Source: Metarhizium brunneum (Eukaryota > Ascomycota > Sordariomycetes > Hypocreales > Clavicipitaceae). Taken from it: a stretch of DNA of 64,000 bases. This document shows, in pieces, positions 1 to 11,509 of this stretch (its first letter is position 1; each line of letters starts with the position of its first letter). The notes below the pieces were generated by a model that was given only the letters and a program-made list of their open reading frames with translations, searched no databases and was not told where the DNA came from. Location: NCBI RefSeq assembly GCF_013426205.1, contig NC_089425.1, forward strand, positions 3,844,001 through 3,908,000. The letters are read 5' to 3'. The translations under genes and the position numbers were made by a program.

Positions 1-1738
1 GGTGATTTGGCCGGATACCGATCTCTTGGCTGAATGTGAGCTCAGCGAGTTCATCGTGTTTGACCTGGTCAGGTCGGGCAGATCCGCGACGTGTGAAGGC
101 GCCGCGGGATCCCGCGCCACAAGACGATTGGCGGCTTCCTGGCGCTCAGCCTTGAGCTTTTTGCGCTCGTCCTTGTTCTGCTCGCCGGGGCAGTCCGCGG
201 GCACCTTCATTTCGCATTTGCTGTGGCAGGTGTAGCCGCAGTCTCGGCAGTCGAAGCCCTTGGCGCTCAGTCCCCAGATGCGCTCGCCGCAGAGGTCGCA
301 GTTGGTCGGCATCTTGAATGTCTGCCCTTTGAAGTTGTGGTTCTTTGCTCCGAGGGTGACGTCTCCCACAACGGCGGTAATGGTGCCGGTTTCGACCTCG
401 GCCGTTAGTCGTTGTCGGTCCGCCGCGTGAAGGTCTTCTTGCATGGCGAAGAGCGAGCGCGCCACTTCCACCTCGTCCTTGTTCTCGGTCCCGTCTCGCA
501 CCCGCTGCTTGAGCTTCTTGACCGATTCCACCTCGCGCCGTTTCTTGTCCACCTCCCGTCGAAGCTCGCCCAGCTGCGATTTGGATTTGCTCAGCACGTT
601 CCGCAGATAAATCTTGGCCGTCTCGTCCACCACCATGGTCGCATCGTCGTGCCACACGGGGCTGGGTTCAAACTCCCTGTCCGCGGGCTCCTGGAAGGAC
701 CCCACGTTGTGTCGCATGTACATTATCGAGTCCAGGTGCGGCAAATTTCGGGTAACCTCCTGTCCCAAGTGGTCCATCATGCTAGAGCTATCTCGCAGCA
801 TTGTGCCCTCCAAAGTAGCAGCGACTCCCCACAGCCCATTCAGCTTTAGCGTTCGGAATTCGTTAAGATCCTGTATACTGTCCATGACCTCGGGGACATA
901 TTCGTGGTAGTACTTTTCCTTGTGCTTATTGGTGACGTTGATGGCAATGAGATAGCTGTTTTTGGCATTGTTCATTTCGTAGATTTGCTGTTGGTAGGCG
1001 CTCTGGGCCTTGGCCTTGTCGTAGTGCGACTCTGATTTTTTGCGCCGACTCTCGACTTCTTGACAGACGGCGTCGTATTTGCCCTTGACCTTGCGCAGGT
1101 CGCCGTAGGACGCGTCGCGCTCGGCGGCAAGCTTGTCGGCGTATTCAATGTGTCGCTTGCGCAGCTCTTCGAAACGGCCCGCGTAGTATTTGAGGGGTTC
1201 GGCAACTTGTGAGACGAGGAGGTTGCCATACTTGTCGTGCTCGGCAGCTCGGGATTCGAGGGTTGTGAGTTGAGTCGACCAGGTGGTGAGCGAAGCACTG
1301 GACAGGCGTTAGATGGATATTGCGGCTCATTCGCAGTGGGCAACCTTGCGGGAGCGTCGTCATACCTCTCGAGCGACCCAGGCGTCAATGCAGGCGTATC
1401 ACCTACGCTCAGCTGCGACGACTTCTTATTCTTCTTTTCAAAGTACTTCTTGGCCAAGGCGCTCAGCTTGGCGCTGTACTCCTTCTCGATAAGAGAGCGC
1501 TCGCGGTAAAACTGCTGGATATCCTCCAGCCAGGCAATGCCGTGGCCGACCCAGGCGCTCGCCGGCTTGAACCCATCCTGAGAATCAGTTAGCATGCGGT
1601 CTGGCAGCAGTGTGGCGGGAGGATGCAGGCGGTCCGCGGTGCTGGCGACGGGGTTGGGCGTCAGCAAACATGCAACACGCAATCGTGCAACATTCGACTC
1701 GCCTTCAGTACGGCGCCGAAGGTCTCCACCTCGGCCAT
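1..1738 (-). CDS. bzz1: Bzz1-like F-BAR and C1 domain protein (5' part)
   Basis: Family role: an actin-patch adaptor that binds membrane through its F-BAR domain and activates WASP/Arp2/3 actin assembly during endocytosis. Exons read on the minus strand: 1738-1703, 1577-1366 and 1297 to the window edge. Exon 1 gives MAEVETFGAVLK and joins to DGFKPASAWVGHG, the usual Bzz1 N-terminus. The F-BAR region follows (IAWLEDIQQFYRERS, IEKEYSAKLSALAKKY), then a long charged helix. A C1-type zinc finger lies near positions 330-190 (HNFKGQT, CDLCGERIWG, CRDCGYTCHSKCEMKVP). The SH3 domains expected at the C-terminus lie beyond base 1. Intron 1 (1578-1702) uses a GC donor (AAG|GCGAGT) with a CTAAC branch site; intron 2 (1298-1365) is GT-AG. 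The family assignment is confident; the gene is cut by the window. Confidence 0.92.
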
Positions 1739-2498
1739 GACGGAACGGTGAGTGCTGCAATCATACACTGCTCAGCCGGCCTGTCCATTCAGGGGGTAGA
1801 GGCCGTCGTGTGTGTATGGCAAGTCGATATTGGTCGATTCCAGGTTCGGGCGGACTGGAAGGGGGGGTTATGTCTGGTTTGTTGGAGGCGAGCGGGATGG
1901 ATGCGCGAATGAGCCGCAGTGGTGGAGTCCAGGTGTCGTCCGAGTTCGACGAAACTAGAAGCCGGGGTTGCGGCTGCGGTTCCATACTTTAATTTGTGGC
2001 TGCACAAGCTGCCCAGGTACTCCGTACTTGGGCATGGCATGGAGAGGCGCAGCCGACGTCACCAGACAATTTCCTTTGTGCAACCGGGCAAATGCAACAT
2101 TGAAACCGTAGCCGAGCCGAAGCTTGTTACCCGCACGAACGTTGGTTTAAAAAAAAAAAGCCATGACAGACAAGGATCCCTGGTTACGTCACTCCTAGCC
2201 TGATCATGTTCCGCCATCCACATCCGTCATCACGGCGACCTACCCTGAAGCAACCGAAACTGTGTAAATCGGCCTCGATTTTCAAGCCCTCATTCTTAGG
2301 GCCATTCGGCTTATGAAATCATGCAGTTCTTTATTTACAGCATGACAAAACATGGCAACTCTGCGCTCTCGGGCCCCGAAATGCACTCCCTTGGTGTTGT
2401 ATTGCTTCAAACCCTGAATACGTCACCATGCCAGGAACATCGACAACCCCTCACCAGAACCGCGTCATCCAAACACCTCAAACACGATACGGCGGCAA
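1739..2498. other. intergenic, Bzz1 promoter side
   Basis: No gene is seen here. The stretch holds an A10 run near 2150 and a GTACTCCGTACTT copy at 2017-2029, one of a dispersed palindromic motif family. Confidence 0.6.
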
Positions 2499-2798
2499 TC
2501 AACTCCTTGCCAGCTTAACATGGTGCGTCTCGACCCAGCACGACACCCCGGCGACCGAGTCCCATCTCATCGGCTCGATGGGCATGAGCTCCCTGTCGTC
2601 GGGGGCCATCTCGCCCGACTCGCCCGTTAATTGCATCCCAGCTTCCTTGCCCAAGAATATACATTCCGTATTAGCGTCGGTGAGTCTCGCATAGACGCCG
2701 ACGACGGTGACTATTGTGTCGTCCCGGTGGATGACAAGGTGGACTGGTGGACGGTCCGGCGGCATGCTGAGCGTTGATTCTTCAATGGGGCGGGACAT
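2499..2798 (-). CDS. small conserved-looking hypothetical protein (99 aa)
   Basis: This single-exon ORF starts at an ATG with a fair context and ends in TGA. The product has no signal peptide or membrane segment. It reads like a folded protein: a beta-rich stretch (VHLVIHRDDTIVTVVGVYA), then LTDANTECIFLG, an acidic loop, and a tail containing MPIEPMRWDS and SCWVETH. I do not recognise the family. The balanced composition and lack of low complexity favour a real gene over a chance ORF. The overlapping plus-strand ORF looks like its antisense shadow. No function is proposed. Confidence 0.5.
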   Translation of the reverse strand: MSRPIEESTLSMPPDRPPVHLVIHRDDTIVTVVGVYARLTDANTECIFLGKEAGMQLTGESGEMAPDDRELMPIEPMRWDSVAGVSCWVETHHVKLARS

Positions 2799-3263
2799 GG
2801 GACTGGAGTTGCATTTCTTTGCTCAGGCGTAACTTGAAGATGGGGCCTCCTTTTATTGTTTTCACCTGTTGAACTTGCCGGAGAGAGATGGGAGGCAATG
2901 GATACAACTACCCGGTGGTGTTTTGCGCTTACGCCATTATGACCCGTACATTGGGCAGGGCCAACAACACATTGCCTCGTTAGCCTTGCATGCAACTCTG
3001 CAACCGCAAACCGCAGGTAGCTACGGAGTACATGGTGTATTTCTGCACTCTGCATGCCCGACAGCCATCTCCCATACAACCCGACGGATCTCGCAGCACG
3101 AAATCCTATGCCAGCACTACCCCACACAACCCTGCGCCCTGCAACCTCCCATTGAACACCCCACACCAAAGGGCGCGCTCCTAATCCTCCAATCCCGACA
3201 TGCGTCCCGTCCATGCATATAAACACCACCTCCAGTCAACCCCCTCCCATCTCCATTCCAACA
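2799..3263. other. divergent intergenic region
   Basis: This gap separates the 99-aa ORF from the YciI-like gene. It contains one CTACGGAGTACAT motif near 3021 and the TATA-like box listed separately. No gene is seen. Confidence 0.5.
3217..3224 (+). promoter_or_regulatory. TATA-like box of the YciI-family gene
   Basis: CATATAAA lies about 45 bases upstream of the ATG at 3264. It overlaps an in-frame ATG at 3213, so that ATG would sit at or before the transcription start and is unlikely to be used. Confidence 0.45.
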
Positions 3264-3862
3264 ATGGCCTTCCGCCTCTCACGTCCCCTTGGAACCCTTC
3301 TCCGCCCGCAGTTCTCGTCACCCATTCGCACAATGTCCTCGTCCGCCCCCAAAGTCCGCGAATTCCTCGTCATCCTGCCCGACAAGCCGGGCGTTAAAGA
3401 GAAGCGCCTCGAGGTTAGACCGTAGGTTTCCCCGGCGCCAATTTTTTTTCAAAAAAAAAAAAAAAGATCTTAAAGGAACCAGGAACTAACTCCCTCAGAA
3501 CACATTTCAAAAACATGACTCCCCATGTCGAGTCTGGCGATTGGAAAATGGGCGGTGCGCACCTCTTTCCCAAGACACCCCAACTACCCATGCACATGCT
3601 TATATAGTCCAGGCGCCCTCCTAAACGAGGTTCCGGCAGATGACAACGCCGCCAACTTTGACTTCTTCGGGAGCACCGTCGTGTGCAAGGGGGAGAGCAA
3701 GGAGGCCGTCCTGGAGCAACTGAAGAAGGACGTCTACGCCACCTCTGGAGTGTGGGATGTCGAAAAGGTATCATGGGCCGCCACACCGTGCGCAACGGTG
3801 CTCTCAGCTAACCGATGCAGATCCAAATCTACCCCTTCATCTGCGCATTCAGAAACCCATAA
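3264..3862 (+). CDS. YciI-related (YCII domain) protein
   Basis: Four exons: 3264-3421, 3499-3554, 3613-3767 and 3821-3862, giving 136 aa. The splices rebuild the fungal YCII-fold sequence without gaps: EFLVILPDKPGV and KRLEVRPTHFKNM, then the GDWKMGGALLNE segment, NFDFFGSTVVCKG, and the end VEKIQIYPFICAFRNP. YCII proteins are small ferredoxin-like proteins related to muconolactone isomerases; the physiological substrate in fungi is unknown. The first 25 or so residues are basic and serine-rich without acidic residues (AFRLSRPLG, LLRPQF), which fits a mitochondrial targeting signal (inference). A second in-frame Met starts MSSSAPKVREF, so a cytosolic form from a later start is possible. Intron 1 contains a long A/T homopolymer. 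Confidence 0.88.
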
Positions 3863-4272
3863 GCGCGTAGTAGAAACATGTAGACATGAAAAGAATAAAA
3901 CGCTGGTATCAATTCATAAAGTACCCTAGCCTAACCGCTTCCTAACAGTGTTGCCGCCCGGTCTTGCTTTCTGCAGTGTCAGCACAGCTGACGCCGCCCC
4001 ATTGCTGGAAGTACAAAAGCCAGAATATCTTAACCAAACAAAAACTCCAGACGGGTGTCGGCTATTCCCAGGGTTGGTTGAGGCCAAAGAGACGAGACAA
4101 GAGTTCAAAATACCAAAAAGCCGACCCCGCCTACCTAGACTTATGCAAAGCTGTTCCTCGACGAATTTCTTCCAAGGCGTGTAGAATTTTTTTTTTGTTT
4201 TGGATTAGGGAAATTTGAGCATTCGACAGATCTTGTACAGTGAGGCCGGGGTGTAGTGTACCAGTCGGCGTG
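3863..4272. other. convergent intergenic region
   Basis: This holds the 3' ends of the YciI-like gene (+) and the UPF0662 gene (-). It includes a T-rich tract near 4190. No gene is seen. Confidence 0.5.
3894..3899 (+). terminator. AATAAA polyadenylation-type signal
   Basis: AATAAA occurs 32 bases after the TAA of the YciI-like gene, a plausible distance for 3' end formation. It is assigned by position only. Confidence 0.35.
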
Positions 4273-5869
4273 TTAATCGTCGCTGTTGGTGCCCTCTTCG
4301 GCTGCTACCCTCAACTCGTAGTTGAGGTCGAAGCATTCTGCCAGGAGCCCACTAACACTGCCTTGACCCTCGGGGATGTCTCCGTTCACAATGAACTTGC
4401 CATCTACTCGCATGTTGTCCAGTGAGTTGAGCTGAAGGCCTGTTAGTGCAAAGTGCTCATGGGGCGGATTGAACGGGACGGGGATGATGCTACCTTCATG
4501 CTGTATGGGTAGAGCTCTCGTACAGATGTGACGCCGCCATTCTTCTTCACTTCGACCAGGCATCGCTTGAGAGTCTGTAGTTGGTTGTAAATGGGGAGCA
4601 GGGCCTCTGATACCGGCTCCGAGGCAATCATGAAGGAATAAATGTACGCATAGCTTCGTCGAATCAAGTACAGCATTGTTCGCTGTGTCCAAAGATCCGC
4701 CGGCCGGCCCTTGTCGTCATAAAAGTTGCCATTCTGCCTGTTTTCGTCAATCTTGTCCAGTTGCCGCTGGAAGTCGTACAAGTCGGTTTCGCGGAGCGAC
4801 CAAGCTTGGGTCAAGGAAAGTTTTTCCAAGTCGTTTCGAATTCCTACCAGGACGTCATATGTTGGGCGCCATGATTCATGTACATTTCCTTTTCTGTAAA
4901 GACGCCGTTAGCCTCCATGTGACATGCACCAAGTGAAGATTGCGGTGTCCCAAGCCTTACCTCTCCAGAACTATACCCGACCACTGGACACATCTCTCGT
5001 ATAGTTCGCTAATTTCTGCTTCACCTGGAGGTACGGTGCCGTCCTCTGCGACAAACTTGCCGTCCTTTCGCTTGTTGCCAACATCCAAGAGCTGATTCCG
5101 CAGCTTTTGCACCTCACTAGTCGAAAACTGGTCATCGGTTAGACTCGCCGAGGCTGGTCAATTGCACTCGTTCCGCACTCACCTTTGACTTTGTATTTGC
5201 GAATGAAATTTGTCGCAAAATAGAAATCAACTTCTCATGTGTTACAAGCAGTGGGCTGCCGATGCTTTCCAGCCGCTTCCGTAGATTGTCCAGCATGCTC
5301 TGGCACAGCGATACTCGCTTTGAGAGCAGGGTTAAAAGATATGGCGAGTGCTTCGCCTGGGATTCCTCCGCCTTTTGCGCCTGGCTGATGGCACATGCCG
5401 TTTCTTCCAGTGTAGATTTAATGCTTTCCAAATCTTTAGCAGAGTAAAGAGCGGCCTCGGTGAGATGGTCGAGAAGTCGTTTGATGGTCGACGTCAGAGA
5501 GTACGCGGCGGGGGCCTCGTTATTTCGGCCGATGGTGAGGTAGAATAGGGAAAGTAACTGGAAGCAACTCTCTAGGACCTTGTCCACTGTTTGCGACGGT
5601 TAGTGAGCGATCTTGACGGACAGTATGAAGCATGAGCAGCGGGGGCGCCTACGTCGGTTTTCTTCGTGTTTGCCGATCTCAGCACGAACAGCGTTGAGCT
5701 CCTTGACCTGCTCAATGGTCTGGTCATAGAGAGGAATTACATCTTGACTGCGAATATATGTAGTTCGGTCCTGCTTCAGAAGCAACAGCTGGTCTCGAAT
5801 GACGGAGAGGCGAGCAAGAATAGCTTGTTCGCGGGAGTCCCGCGGTGCTGGTACCGCCGGTGTATCCAT
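4273..5869 (-). CDS. UPF0662/DUF2408 family protein (Cub1-like)
   Basis: Five exons on the minus strand: 5869-5653, 5586-5183, 5127-4961, 4893-4494 and 4431-4273, giving 448 aa. Every junction restores the family sequence: ILARLSVIRDQLLLLKQDRT, RSQDVIPLYDQTIEQV, CFQLLSLFYLTIGRNNEAPA, LTQAWSLRETDLYDFQRQLD, RTMLYLIRRSYAYIY and LNSLDNMRVDGKF. The product is almost all helical with no membrane segment. Budding yeast Cub1 (YPL260W) and fission yeast SPAC30C2.08 belong to this family; Cub1 has been linked to proteasome function and DNA-damage responses, but the molecular activity is unsettled. For exon 5 the later acceptor (CTTCAG|CTCAAC) was chosen because it gives the conserved YSMK-LNSLDN join. 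The gene is divergent from the P1 gene, sharing a 1.6 kb spacer. Confidence 0.9.
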
Positions 5870-7459
5870 CGTTGTATAGTTGAAGGACGAGTGGCGTAGT
5901 TGTCGCACGGGCTCTCGCGATGACGTCCGGCAAGGAAGTGGGAGCGAGTCAACAGATGAAAGGAAAGCTACGGCACCAGGTATTGTTCAGCCCCGGTGAG
6001 GTGTGTTGTGCAATCCAAGTTCCTGGAGTTCCGAGGAGATGAGTAGTCTAGTTCAATCACTGGTTGCTTGGCTGGGGTGAGTGGCGCCGCGCGGGGAGCT
6101 TATTCAATGGAGGGGAAGACGATGGGAGATAATTGAGCCACCGCCCTGGGTCAAGGGCATGGAACAATGTTGGCAAGTGCTGTCAAATTGGACATGAGGA
6201 GAGAGCATCTGCTTTCAGCAGTGTATGGGTTTTTTTTTTTCGTACCTGACTCGACAGCTGCAGGCACGATACAGGGTTGTAATTGGAAGCAGAATGTCGC
6301 CGCTATGCTGGACGATCAACGATGCAGTCAGTACCGAACTACTGCGGCGCCGGTGACGGTATCAATGACTCCATGTCTTGGACTCTGGACTAGACACGGA
6401 CTCCATCCGTCCATTGGCATGGCATACCTGTGAGCTGGAATCTGGAGCCAGTGATGCCATGGTAAGTCACCAGGTCGTTTGGTGGCGAATCAACAGAGGC
6501 AGCATCGCCTCGTTGCGGGGCTTGGCCTTGTACAGTTGCCTGGGCTCTTCTGTACTGCGTGCCCTTGGCTGGTCAACTGGCAAATCGTACTTATGATTAG
6601 CTCATCGATGCTTCGAGGTGGGGTTCCAAGGGCCAAGTCAAGGTGTCGAGTTATTTGCCTTGCCTGCCTTTGCTTCCCACTGCATTCGTTTGGTGTTGAC
6701 GGAATCGTCTCCCCCAGCCGGCCGCGGTAAGCACAAGGTCTGGTAATGTGCGACAAAGTCTTGGGACTGTATCAAAAGTGTGGAATTGGGACAATAATAG
6801 CAAAGGGGCAGCTGTACGTTAGATGTTTGTGTCAGAAGTTTCTGCTTGGTTCATTGGTTGAACAGACCATTCAGGGATAAAATAGCCGTGTTACATGGAC
6901 GGTACTCGTCATCATCATCAAGCTGCGCTGCTTCAAGTGTACCGCCGCGGCTTTTGCTACCCCGAGTCGACGTATCTCGTAAAGACCGTGATTATAGGTC
7001 AATATTTGCAAAAGTCGCCCGTTTTACAGAAGGCTTTTATTCCTGCCCCAGTAACAATGGCACGTGCTGCGCACTCCAGCTTTCAACACCACTGCTTGAC
7101 CATGTCCAATACTCCGTACACCGTCAGCCTTGCAGACACTTGATGTCGTTTGCGTTCACCTCCCAGAGTCTGCGCGGGCCCTAACCAAAAAGCGGGGGCT
7201 TGGAACGATGGACGAATTTATGATTGGCCAGGAAAACCAACCAATCACCTTCTTCCCCCATGATCAAACGCACACCACTCGGCGCTCGGAAAAACACAAA
7301 AGCCCCACCAAGTTTAGGTCTTGAAGCCCTCCAGACGAATTTTCGAACCTGGTCAATTTTCTGTGGTTCAGCCCGCTTTGGTGATAATTGCACTACATCC
7401 ACCACGAACCTCGCCGCAGACTTGTCGTTCATCCCACCAACTACGACAAACTACACACA
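5870..7459. other. bidirectional promoter region (UPF0662 gene / RPP1)
   Basis: This 1.6 kb gap lies between two divergent genes. It holds a T11 tract at about 6231 and a TACTCCGTA-type motif near 7110. The last 100 bases carry the short A/C-rich leader of the ribosomal gene. No ORF here looks coding. Confidence 0.5.
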
Positions 7460-8234
7460 ATGTCTACTGCTGAGCTCGCCTCCTCCTACGCGGCCCTGAT
7501 CCTCGCCGACGATGGCGTTGAGATCTCCGTAAGTTTCCCACTCTACGCGCCGCCGTGCCACCAAACAGAATGACCACGTGTGCGAAATTGCCGGCGCAGT
7601 CTGCGATTCGATCGGGGCAAGGGAATAGGAGACAAGACTGCAGAAAAAACAAAAGGAAACGTGATTGGAATCATCTGCGCCGGCGATCCCAAAAAAACGC
7701 ACTGGATATGCCCGTTCTTGGTGGTGCTTTCGCCAGAATACACTGCTGACTTTGATTGCAACAGGCCGACAAGCTCCAGGCCCTGATCAAGGCTGCTGGC
7801 GTCGAAGGCGTCGAGCCCATCTGGACCTCCATCTTCGCCAAGGTACGACGACGCGAAATACCCCCTCCAACTGCGAGCAAACACACCCTTCGACATGGAC
7901 CTGTCATCCGCTAACGAAGTTTGAACACAGGCTCTGGAGGGCAAGGACGTCAAGGACCTGCTCGTGAACGTCGGCTCTGGCGGCGGCGCTGCCGCCCCCG
8001 CTGCCGGTGGTGCTGCTGCTGCCGGCGGTGACGCCGCTGCCCCCGCCGAGGAGGAGAAGGCCGAGGGTGCGTACAGACCGCCATGAGCAGGAATATTGGA
8101 GACTCCCCCCCCCCCAATTGTTCCGCTCACATATGAATGGCTGAAAAAAAACAATTACAAGGGGATATGCTAACATTCTCGGCACAGAGAAGGAAGAGTC
8201 CGACGAGGACATGGGTTTCGGTCTCTTCGACTAA
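7460..8234 (+). CDS. RPP1: 60S acidic ribosomal protein P1
   Basis: Four exons: 7460-7528, 7765-7842, 7931-8066 and 8188-8234, giving 109 aa. The N-terminal helical dimerisation domain reads [19 protein letters not shown], then [19 protein letters not shown]. An Ala/Gly/Pro-rich hinge follows, and the tail ends [12 protein letters not shown], the invariant stalk peptide that recruits translational GTPases. P1 pairs with P2 on uL10 to form the lateral stalk of the 60S subunit. All introns have standard GT-AG ends. Intron 3 contains a C12 run near 8107 and an A-rich tract. Length and both end motifs match the family. Confidence 0.97.
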
Positions 8235-8814
8235 ACGCACCAATACTCACGACTGTTTTCTTGCTTCTTTGTACTTCAACTGCATGGCTTCGGGGTCTTC
8301 ACAAATCACATCGATCATACAGGATGGAGAAAAGGCGCGCATCACAAAAAAAGGAAAGAAAAGAGGGATACAAGGGAAATGTTTTTTTTTTGTGTTCCCC
8401 CCCTCCCCTTCTTTGCGTTGGCACCTGGGGTGTGAGGTAGCTTCGTTCATATAACGGAAATTAATATGATTGAATGTCCCTCGTACAAGTACCAAGAAGA
8501 TTTGGAGTTTACGTGACGGGAGGGGTTCATGGTCAAATAGAGGTTTCTGGGAACGGATTTTTTAAGGCTTATTTTGAATAGTGACTGTGACACTTGCAAA
8601 TCCTGCCATGAACCACAGTGGACGGTAGACGCGATACGCGCCGATTGCGACTCAGCTGGTCGCAATCATTGCTGCCTCTACTACATGCAAACCTGGTACA
8701 CCAGAATCACCGCAACACCCCGTGCCCCCAAACCACAACCACACCGGTAATGCCATGAAACGCCTCGTCATAACTCATCAGCTGTTCAACCAGGCTTAAA
8801 TCCCCTCGCTTCCC
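8235..8814. other. convergent intergenic region
   Basis: This holds the 3' flanks of RPP1 (+) and the UBX gene (-). It contains A-, T- and C-rich tracts between 8345 and 8410. No gene is seen. Confidence 0.5.
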
Positions 8815-9961
8815 TTATTGCACAATCAGCACCGAGGATGGCACAAGCCCAGCCTCCTTCAATGTCTTGGACATGTCCAAATCTCCTGTGAACGTCTGCT
8901 TGGGAAATGTGGTAGAGAAGCTCGTGACGGCCAGTCCCGTCTCCCCCTGCACCAACTGAGCCAACTCGAACAGCGTCGTCTCGGCCGGCAGGGTCTTCAT
9001 CAGATTCCCACTGGGCGTTTGCAATCTCAGCCTGGCCGTGTTGTGGTCGGCCTTTGGCTTTGGCGGCGCTGCGGCCGCAGGTGCGGGAGCACTGGCAGGA
9101 GCCTCGGGAGCTCTTCCCTCTCTTGCGGCCTTGGCCTCTTCAGCTTTGCGGCGTCTCTCAGCCTTGTCGGCTTCAATCTTGGCCTTGATGCGCTTCTTGG
9201 CTTCCATGTCGTCTTGCTTTTCTTGGCGCTTGCGGGCTGCCTCTTTGATCTGTTCCTTGCGCGCTATCTCCTCTTTAAGATCCTGGCTTTCTTTGGTAGA
9301 CTTTTGTCGAATTTTCTGACGCTTTGTGAGCAAAATGCATGTTTTTGGCTGGGCAATGACAGGTAAATTGACAAACCTCATTGCGCTTGGCGTCTTCTTT
9401 ATCCTGAACGGATTGAACTGCCCGTTTAGATTTGAGGCGTTCGCGAAGCTCCTCGAGCTTAGCCTTCTTCTCGTCCTCTGTCAAGGGGGCGATTTCCTCG
9501 GTGGACTCTGAAAAGTCGGTATGGTCTCTATACATCAAACCATGTCACATCAGTACCCGTCGGTTCGGTGGGAGAGAAAAAAAATGAGATGATCAAGGTC
9601 GACGTACGTCTTGGTAGCGTGGAATGTCGCTAAATCGTGATTTCGGAACTTCTTGCCGCACTCATTGCAAACGAGCGAGCGAGCTTGGCCCGTCTCTAGC
9701 TCGGCAATCTTGGCCTTGGTTTCGGCATCCTCCTCATCCTCCTCGCCCCCTTTACTGGCCTCCTCGGTTTGGATTTCGTCCAGAGACTTGTCCTGGTTAT
9801 CCTCTAGCCATTGTAGAGCTCCCTGAACTGTGCAAGGTTAGTTACCAAATCGACTACGAAGCAAGCAGGCTAGACGTACGGCCACCGCTCTTTTTGATTG
9901 CAATTTCAGCCCGGGTCTTGTCAAAGCCCATCTCAGTGAGGGCCTCTAGGTCTGACGGCAT
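8815..9961 (-). CDS. UBA-UBX domain protein (UBXN1/SAKS1-like) with C2H2 finger
   Basis: Four exons on the minus strand: 9961-9880, 9827-9608, 9527-9377 and 9315-8815, giving 317 aa. Domains in order: an N-terminal UBA (SDLEALTEMGFDKTRAEIAI, then GGLQGALQWLEDN); a C2H2-type finger (CNECGKKFRNHDLATFHATK...H); a highly charged K/E/R coiled coil over about residues 130-215; an Ala/Pro linker; and a C-terminal UBX domain (ARLRLQTPSGNLMKTLPAET to VPSSVLIVQ). UBX proteins dock substrates on Cdc48/p97 while UBA binds ubiquitin, so an adaptor role in ubiquitin-dependent turnover is expected from the family. The start is the first Met of the UBA. An AG at 9963-9964 just upstream could be a 5'-UTR acceptor, but it does not add coding sequence in frame. 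Confidence 0.9.
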
Positions 9962-11509
9962 ATCTGCGAAGGCGGATGTATATTGCTGGCGGGATTAGCG
10001 GTGGTGATATCGACTGTGAGGTTGGAGGGGTAAGCTGTTGTGACGGTTGTGAGTGACGCCAGGCGAGTCTGTAAGTCGGCGTCTTAGTGGGGTCAGACCA
10101 TGTGTTTGGAGCAGCAAAGACGACCGAGGAGGGACTTGAGCCAAAGAGTCGACTGTTTCTTTCAACAACCTTGGTGTATGGCTGTTGTGACTGGTAAACA
10201 AACTACACAGGTATCTTGGGTAAACGGTGGTTACATGGCACGTCGTTCAACAGCTGAGTGGCCAGTTGGCGGCTGGAGACAGCTAATAGTCAGGCGACAA
10301 CTGCTACCTGCCCAAGTACCAAGTACATACTTTAAGTAGGGTAGCGGCAGCCATTTTGGCGAGAAGCAGTCAGTCGGCTAGCGTCTTTCCACGAGGACCA
10401 GCTGTCTTGAGTACAATATGTAGAGGTGGAAATGGCGAGAATTCAAAATGCAAAAACGCAGAATCCCAGTTTCGCAATCCACAAGTTTGTGACCTCTGCA
10501 GACCTCTGCACAGTATTGCGGACCTCAAATGGATGCATGTGCTGTACGCATGTACGCATGACCTTGATGTTCCGTTATCGTGGCCATGCAGAGCAGACCA
10601 AATGCAAGCCTGAAATCCACCCGAGGGCAATACTCAGGCATACGATATGGATGGAGATGGGCCAAAGACAAACGTGTTCTGCCTACACTGGCCTAACCAC
10701 ATTCTGCTGACATATTTTGCTTGGTGTTTCGGCAATGGTCCATCACTGATCCATGTTGGCAGATGTCCCGAGGCCCCTTTCGAGACTCTGGAGGTTCTTG
10801 TAGCCGGACTCCACGGAGCAGTCGAGTGCGCTGGCGCTAAAGATGGCAGTACATGTAGAAGCAGACAATCGTTACAGGGACTCGAGGCATGTCATCAAGG
10901 CCGTCTGATGGCGGTGGGCATCCGTCAATGCTGGCGCCAAGTTCCAACATGGTCCGAGGCTCACAAGCAAAAGCCTCTCTGGGCTGCTGCCATATCGTCG
11001 TCATTGCCGTCACGCCTTGCCCCCTTTCAGTCCAACCAGACATTTGAAACAACAGCGCAGCCCTACCTGGCTTCTTCACCTCTTTCAGCTCAGGCCATCC
11101 ATCGCCACCACGCCTCGCTGTCTGTGCCCTGTCCACCTAGCAACCCAGCACCAAGGTTGCAGTTGCAGTTCCCCAACGTCTCACCCACACCCGGCCCGAC
11201 TTTCTGCGACTTGAACTCTCGCTTCCCTCCTCCATTGCGCCTGCGCTTCGCTTACTTGCCTTTCCATACTCAAGTTGGTTTGCACGAGGCCCTGCCCCCT
11301 CCAAGTTGCCCTGGGCCAGAAGCTCTCCACACCAACTTCCAGCTCCAGTATTACTAGTCCAATCCAATCTGGACCGTGTCCTCAACTCCGGGTGCATTGC
11401 AGCTCGCTCTCCCCGCCAGGCCCTCCCACGCTGTCGACGCAAACTTATATACCCGACTCCGATCATATCGACATCCCGAGAGTAGTCCATTGCGAGAGCA
11501 TTGCCCATC
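9962..11509. other. divergent promoter region (UBX gene / SCS2)
   Basis: This is a 1.5 kb gap. The last 400 bases are C/T-rich on the plus strand and fit a long leader for the VAP gene. A 236-codon plus-strand ORF (10647-11357) crosses it but is compositionally like untranslated sequence. Confidence 0.5.

Noticed and set aside
146..1592. Several 60-170-codon ORFs on both strands overlapping the Bzz1 gene
   Set aside because: They are out-of-frame or antisense shadows of the C1 and F-BAR coding sequence; none has a domain.
3213..3263. Upstream in-frame ATG of the YciI-like gene
   Set aside because: It overlaps a TATA-like box and adds a Pro/Ser tail that does not look like protein; the ATG at 3264 has the better context.
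10352..10354. ATG on the minus strand upstream of the UBX gene (MAAATLLK then GTATGT)
   Set aside because: Splicing to the AG at 9963 would put the UBA domain out of frame, so it cannot be the true start exon.
10647..11357. 236-codon plus-strand ORF
   Set aside because: It lies in the C/T-rich leader and promoter of SCS2; composition is Pro/Ser/His-rich without any motif.
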